Shown: one piece after another, positions 60,129 through 63,850 of the stretch | Layout: each line of letters opens with the position of its first letter | How positions within the stretch are numbered: the first letter of the stretch is position 1 | Made by a program: the position numbers and the translations under genes | Assembly (NCBI GenBank): GCA_003598015.1 | Contig: QZKE01000074.1 | Location: forward strand, 1 to 63,850 | DNA: 63,850 nucleotides | Reading direction: 5' to 3' | DNA from: Actinomycetota bacterium | GTDB taxonomy: Bacteria > Actinomycetota > Geothermincolia > Geothermincolales > RBG-13-55-18 | Notes under the pieces: model-generated | What the model saw: the letters and a program-made list of their open reading frames with translations, nothing else | Databases searched by the model: none | Told to the model about the DNA's origin: nothing

Positions 60129-60157
60129 TTGACAGTATTATCATTTTATAATATTCT
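60129..60157 (+). promoter_or_regulatory. Promoter of the TetR operon with a mirrored TTGACA site
   Basis: TTGACA (60129-60134), a 17-base spacer and TATTCT (60152-60157); a better TATAAT lies at 60147 but with poor spacing. The -35 lies in ATATTGACAGTATT, the mirror of the site at 60018. The spacer region 60024-60126 is AT-rich and gene-free. Confidence 0.55.
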
Positions 60158-60176
60158 AGTCCAGGGAGGTCTGTAA

Positions 60177-60812
60177 ATGGCTGGAAGGAAACCCGAAAAA
60201 CCACTAAGCAAATCGGAGAACACCCGCAACGCCCTGCTGGAAGCGGCGCTCCGCGTTCTATCGGAAAAAGGCCTTGCAGGGACCAGGGTATCCATGATCG
60301 TCAAGGAATCCGGCTATTCGCAAGGTACCTTCTACGTCTATTTCGAGAACAAGGAGGCCATCCTCTACGAGATCGTAAGCCCGGTCCTCGACAAGCTATA
60401 CGAGGTCGCCATGGGCTTCTGGGAAAAGGGCGAGCTCTACGAAAGCGTGAGGCATGCGATAAGGTCCTATCTAGTCGTCTACTCCGAGAACGCCGACGTC
60501 ATGCGCATCCTGGTAGAGGGAGCGGCCAGCAAAGACAAGGCCCTGGAGCGTCTCTACATGGATACGCGCAGGCGCTTCCAACAACGCATACACAGGTACC
60601 TGACGGCAGCTTCGAAAAACGGCCAGACCGAGGACATAGACCTGGAGGTCGCAGCGTTTGCTTTGGGTAGCATGGTAGACTCCTTCGCCTACTGGTTCTA
60701 TGTCATGCAGCCTAAACACAAGCGTTCCATGGATATCGACCAGGTGAGCACGACGCTGACGGATCTCTGGTGTAACTCAGTCTATAAAAGGGAGGCGCTG
60801 AGGGACGGCTAG
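60177..60812 (+). CDS. TetR-family transcriptional regulator
   Basis: 211 residues. The N-terminal HTH reads R-N-A-L-L-E-A-A...G-x-x-G-T-R-V-S-M-I-V and Y-S-Q-G-T-F-Y-V-Y-F-E-N-K-E, a clear TetR signature. A helical ligand domain follows (about residues 70-205), with many aromatic residues suited to a hydrophobic effector. AGGGAGG is seven bases before the ATG. It lies at the head of the rightward operon, facing the leftward one. TTGACA-centred near-identical sites in both promoters are the obvious operators. Acyl-CoA or ketone binding would release it (inference). Confidence 0.93.
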   Translation: MAGRKPEKPLSKSENTRNALLEAALRVLSEKGLAGTRVSMIVKESGYSQGTFYVYFENKEAILYEIVSPVLDKLYEVAMGFWEKGELYESVRHAIRSYLVVYSENADVMRILVEGAASKDKALERLYMDTRRRFQQRIHRYLTAASKNGQTEDIDLEVAAFALGSMVDSFAYWFYVMQPKHKRSMDIDQVSTTLTDLWCNSVYKREALRDG

Positions 60813-60833
60813 TACCTAGGAGGCCGGAATATC

Positions 60834-61622
60834 ATGGACTTTGCCCATATCATCTTCGAGAAAGACGATTTCTCCGCAACCATTCGCCTGAATCGCCCCG
60901 AGGCTATGAATGCCATCAATGGAGAGGTGGTTGAGGAAATCGGAAAAGCACTAGACCTAATAGAATGCGAGCCATTGATGCGTGCCGCGATACTAACCGG
61001 AACCGGAAATGCCTTCTGCGTCGGTGCGGATCTTAAGTTCATACTAGGAGAGCTCAAGAGCAAGAGGCCGCTCAAGGAGGGTTTTCTAGGCGATGTGGGC
61101 CACCTCCTGGCGCGCCTGGAGTCATTGCCAGTGGTACTGATCGGCGCGGTCAATGGTATTGCCCTGGCCGGCGGGTTGGAACTTCTTCTTTGCTGCGATC
61201 TGATCATCGCAGAAGAAAGTGCGCAGTTCGGCGATGCTCATTCCAACTACTGCCTCATCCCCGGAGGAGGTTCGTCCCAACGCCTGCCGCGCAGGCTTGG
61301 CGAAAACCGGGCTAAGCAACTCCTCTATTTCGGAGATTTCTACAGCGCACGGCTCATGGAACAATGGGGCCTGGTTAACGAGGTCGTCCCCGATGGCGGG
61401 CTCGATGAGGCGATCGGCCGTATCGTAAGCAAGCTTGCGTCTAAAAGCCCGCTGGTCCTGAGGAGGATGAAATCACTAGTAAACCAGGGACGAGAGCTCC
61501 CCCTCCAGAAAGGGCTGGCGATAGAGGTGGAAACCCTGGAGGAACATCGCAATTCGTACGATATGCAGGAAGGCTTGCGCGCCTTCAAGGAAAAGCGTGA
61601 TCCAATATTTCAGGGTCATTAA
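60834..61622 (+). CDS. Enoyl-CoA hydratase/isomerase family protein
   Basis: 262 residues with the crotonase fold. The oxyanion-hole motif G-A-V-N-G-I-A-L-A-G-G is near 105, with G-G-L-E giving the first catalytic Glu. At the second Glu position (P-E-x-x-x-G-x-x-P in hydratases) the sequence reads D-A-H-S-N-Y-C-L-I-P, so His replaces Glu. It may therefore be an isomerase, ring hydrolase, decarboxylase or thioesterase rather than a normal hydratase. AGGAGG precedes the ATG. It is second in the TetR operon and 22 bases before the SDR gene. Confidence 0.9.
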   Translation: MDFAHIIFEKDDFSATIRLNRPEAMNAINGEVVEEIGKALDLIECEPLMRAAILTGTGNAFCVGADLKFILGELKSKRPLKEGFLGDVGHLLARLESLPVVLIGAVNGIALAGGLELLLCCDLIIAEESAQFGDAHSNYCLIPGGGSSQRLPRRLGENRAKQLLYFGDFYSARLMEQWGLVNEVVPDGGLDEAIGRIVSKLASKSPLVLRRMKSLVNQGRELPLQKGLAIEVETLEEHRNSYDMQEGLRAFKEKRDPIFQGH

Positions 61623-61644
61623 GTCCTGCCAAAGGAGGTAGCCG

Positions 61645-62400
61645 ATGGATTTCAACGGTCTCTCTATTGTCATCACTGGCTCGGGTGCAGGCATCGGCAA
61701 GTTCGCGGCCAGGGAGATGGCCGACCGCGGTGGTCTCATTACCATCAGCGACGTTGACCCGGAACGAGCGCAGATAGTAGCGGGTGAGATAAACGACGGC
61801 GGAGGGAAAGCCATCGCGGTGGAAGGAGACGTGCGTGAGTACGACCAGGTAAAAGCAATTATAGACAGGGCTATCGATGAGTACGGCAAAGTGGATGTGC
61901 TGGTGAATAACGCCGGCACGGGCACCATTAAGCTATTCATGGATACGGTTCCCGAGGAGTGGAGGTTCGACATCGACCTCTGCCTTTACGGGGTCATGAA
62001 TGGCTGTCATGCGGTGCTTCCCCAGATGGTGGAACGCGGCTCAGGGCGGATTGTAAATATCTGCTCCGATGCCGGAAGGGTCGGGGAACCCACCCTCGCC
62101 ATGTATTCCGCTGCCAAAGCGGGTGTGGTGGGTTTCACCAAGGCGATCGCGAAAGAGGTTGCCAGATTCAATGTCCTGGTCAATTGCGTCTGTTTCAGCA
62201 CCATCAGGACCGAGATGATGGAAGGCCTGCTGGCCTCCGTTCCTGGCATGGAGGAGAAGATGGTGAAGAGATACCCCATGAAGCGGATCGGAGAGATGCA
62301 TGACGCGGCCAATGCTATCATGATGCTTTCCTCCGGCTACGTGACCTTTATCACCGGCCAAGTGCTTTCCGTGAATGGCGGATATGCCATGGTGGATTAG
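61645..62400 (+). CDS. Short-chain dehydrogenase/reductase
   Basis: 251 residues. Rossmann motif T-G-S-G-A-G-I-G-K near 12, Asp in I-S-D-V-D (NAD preference), N-N-A-G near 89, catalytic Ser in I-C-S-D-A-G and Y-x-x-x-K in Y-S-A-A-K near 153. Classical SDR, likely oxidising a secondary alcohol to a ketone or a 3-hydroxyacyl-CoA to 3-ketoacyl-CoA. AAAGGAGG is well placed before the ATG. Third gene of the TetR operon and followed by BKACE. In the proposed pathway it makes the ketone that the carboxylase uses. Confidence 0.93.
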   Translation: MDFNGLSIVITGSGAGIGKFAAREMADRGGLITISDVDPERAQIVAGEINDGGGKAIAVEGDVREYDQVKAIIDRAIDEYGKVDVLVNNAGTGTIKLFMDTVPEEWRFDIDLCLYGVMNGCHAVLPQMVERGSGRIVNICSDAGRVGEPTLAMYSAAKAGVVGFTKAIAKEVARFNVLVNCVCFSTIRTEMMEGLLASVPGMEEKMVKRYPMKRIGEMHDAANAIMMLSSGYVTFITGQVLSVNGGYAMVD

Positions 62401-62483
62401 ACCAGCAGGTGGATATTTGAGGTCTGAAAACCGGGTGCGCTTAGCGAACAGGCTTGGGGATTATAGAAAGGGGTTGGTCGGAG

Positions 62484-63449
62484 ATGAACATGGATGAATA
62501 CCTGTGGGATTGGAAGAACTTCTATCTATGGCTGCAAAAGGTACGAGAGGGTATGCCTCCCCTGATAATCTCGGTGGCGATAACCGGGGGCATGCACGGG
62601 AAAGAAGCCAATGAAAATCTCCCCGAGACCCCTGAAGAGCAGGCGCAGCAGACCTATGAGGCATATAAAGAAGGCGCGTGTATCGTCCACGTACATGCCA
62701 GGAATCCTGACGCATGGTTCCTTACCTCCAGCGATCCGGAACATTACAGAAGAGTCAACACCCTGATCCGGGAAAAATGCCCGGATATCATCATCAATAA
62801 CACGACGGGCGGAGGACCGCATCTGACTCAGGAGCAGCGCATGGCCAGCGTTTATGCCGGCCCGGAGTTATGCTCCCTGAACCTGGGGCCCATGGCGCTC
62901 AAGATGAAATTAAAGGAGAGGCCGGAACCCCTGCCCAGCCCACGGCCGGAATTACCACTGGAGATGTGCCTTCCCATCGACTTCAACGAAGTAGCCACCT
63001 ACGCGAAGGCCATGAAAGACAACGGCATCAAGCCGGAGATGGAGCTGTATCATTCCGGGCAATACTGGGTAGTGCAGGACCTCATCATGCAGGGGCTGAT
63101 CGAACCGCCCTATGACATCCAGTTCGTCATGGGTATGCAGACGGGAGCTTTTCCTACCCCGCCAAACCTATTCGCTCTTATTAATGAGTTGCCGCCTCAA
63201 TCACTGTTCTTCGTCATCGGTATAGGTTACTACCAGTTGCCCATGAACACCATTTCTATCCTCCTGGGCGGCCATGTCCGGGTTGGCCTGGAAGACAACG
63301 TCTACTTCTCGAAAGGCCGTAAAATGCAGAGCAATGCGGAGGCCGTAGCCAGGATAGCGCGCATTGCCAGGGAGCTGAACCGGGAAGTCGCTACCCCCGC
63401 TCAGGCCAGGGAGATGCTAGGCATCTCCCAAGAGCCATCTCAATATTAG
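62484..63449 (+). CDS. Beta-keto acid cleavage enzyme (BKACE), ketone cluster copy
   Basis: 321 residues from the ATG at 62484; ATG 62490 (after GGAG) is an alternative. It carries the same motifs as the 4134 gene: V-H-V-H-A-R with both Zn His, N-N-T-T-G-G-G, and G-H-V-R-V-G-L-E-D-N. Differences at substrate-facing positions (M-G-M-Q-T-G-A-F for M-G-F-Q-T-S-S-F) suggest another substrate. It would use acetyl-CoA to cleave the beta-keto acid made by the carboxylase into acetoacetate and an acyl-CoA. Last gene of the TetR operon; a strong terminator follows 20 bases later. Confidence 0.93.
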   Translation: MNMDEYLWDWKNFYLWLQKVREGMPPLIISVAITGGMHGKEANENLPETPEEQAQQTYEAYKEGACIVHVHARNPDAWFLTSSDPEHYRRVNTLIREKCPDIIINNTTGGGPHLTQEQRMASVYAGPELCSLNLGPMALKMKLKERPEPLPSPRPELPLEMCLPIDFNEVATYAKAMKDNGIKPEMELYHSGQYWVVQDLIMQGLIEPPYDIQFVMGMQTGAFPTPPNLFALINELPPQSLFFVIGIGYYQLPMNTISILLGGHVRVGLEDNVYFSKGRKMQSNAEAVARIARIARELNREVATPAQAREMLGISQEPSQY

Positions 63450-63469
63450 GGTTCTTGAACCGGCCTATA

Positions 63470-63504
63470 GGCTGATGGCCTGGCTGCAGCTCCAGCCATC
63501 AGCC
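63470..63504 (+). terminator. Intrinsic terminator after BKACE
   Basis: GGCTGATGG (63470-63478) pairs with CCATCAGCC (63496-63504) and the inner CTGG with CCAG. The loop is 8 bases. TTTGGCCTTTGTG follows. The next 280 bases (63505-63780) are AT-rich and hold no gene that I can support. Confidence 0.8.
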
Positions 63505-63780
63505 TTTGGCCTTTGTGAAACAAGAATTCCCTGCTACCCCTCCTGTGGTCACGGAAAACGGCAGTCTTAAAAAATCATTAGAGAATAGGTCTATGCTGGT
63601 AATGATTCTATCTCTCCCCTATGCCCCTTTATTAACTTATCTAGCATATCTGCAATAATGGTCGCCAATTGGTTAATAAAATAAAGGTTTCTTACGATGT
63701 ATCAGTAGAGTCATCGTAGATAGATCGTTTTGTACGTCAAGAGGTGAGAACCGGTCACGTAAAATAACTTGCTGAAATTC

Positions 63781-63835
63781 AGGTGGGGTGCTTTCCTTTC
63801 AGAAAAGGAAGCCACCTTTAAGAAAGGAGCACCCC
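63781..63835 (+). promoter_or_regulatory. Alternative hairpins covering a ribosome-binding site
   Basis: Hairpin 1: AGGTGG (63781) with CCACCT (63812). Hairpin 2: GGGGTGCT (63785) with AGCACCCC (63828), which covers the AAGGAG Shine-Dalgarno (63824-63829) of the next gene. The two exclude each other. Such masking is used by insertion sequences to prevent translation from read-through transcripts. Confidence 0.5.
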
Positions 63836-63836
63836 A

Positions 63837-63850
63837 ATGCAAGACTATCA
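63837..63850 (+). CDS. Start of a coding sequence cut by the window end (possible transposase)
   Basis: ATG followed by codons for Q-D-Y. AAGGAG is eight bases upstream. Only 14 bases are visible. The upstream inverted repeats suggest an insertion sequence, but the protein cannot be identified. Confidence 0.35.

Overview
The window is high-GC bacterial DNA with densely packed genes. There are many lipoproteins with a Cys lipobox, a DUF362 protein ending in four 'EGxTxxGFxTW' repeats, B12-linked methyltransferase parts, two beta-keto acid cleavage enzymes (BKACE), two ADP-forming acyl-CoA synthetase alpha-type subunits and an acetone/acetophenone-carboxylase-type operon. I infer a deep-branching, probably anaerobic or facultative Actinomycetota lineage (Geothermincolia-like). 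No rRNA or complete tRNA is present to prove this. From about 46.3 kb the base composition falls. A small island (46.3-49 kb) is clearly AT-richer, and the catabolic cluster (49-63.5 kb) has a more relaxed codon use than the first 46 kb.

Layout. 0-5 kb: a membrane protein, a small lipoprotein, an acyl-CoA synthetase subunit, an FMN-binding membrane protein and the first BKACE, with two copies of a palindromic repeat. 5-10 kb: a run of two class-C beta-lactamase-like lipoproteins around an alpha/beta hydrolase and an unknown lipoprotein. 10-22 kb: flavodoxin, DUF362-repeat protein, amidohydrolase, secreted metallophosphoesterase, transglutaminase lipoprotein, an RRM protein with a terminator-like hairpin in its leader, and an M28 peptidase. 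22-26 kb: a ThsB-type TIR-like protein, a solitary DNA methyltransferase, a DnaQ-WYL fusion and a SAM methyltransferase. 26-36 kb: glycosyltransferase, small membrane protein and a giant YfhO-like protein; a large lipoprotein; an ATP-grasp enzyme paired with phosphatidylserine decarboxylase. 36-44 kb: two tandem cation-efflux (CDF) proteins with NifX-like tails, two URO-D-type methyltransferases with a corrinoid protein, and a chemoreceptor. 44-49 kb: a second acyl-CoA synthetase subunit, a CheY-like regulator, TPR genes and a HEPN/MNT toxin-antitoxin pair.

49-63.5 kb is the most coherent system. A leftward operon (SCP2, URO-D-like protein, HyuA, gamma-like Zn subunit, HyuA', HyuB, acyl-CoA dehydrogenase, thiolase) diverges from a rightward operon (TetR, enoyl-CoA hydratase-like protein, SDR, BKACE). 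I read it as a catabolic regulon for a hydrophobic ketone or secondary alcohol. SDR would oxidise the alcohol to a ketone. The carboxylase would make a beta-keto acid with ATP. BKACE would use acetyl-CoA to cleave this to acetoacetate plus a CoA thioester. Acyl-CoA dehydrogenase, hydratase and thiolase would finish degradation. The two operons have mirrored TTGACA-centred sites that are natural targets for the TetR protein.

Five loci carry a family of about 140-bp palindromic elements with 34-35-bp arms. Their arms change in a compensatory way between copies, and two copies sit inside a further inverted repeat. The right edge begins what looks like an insertion sequence whose ribosome-binding site lies in alternative hairpins.
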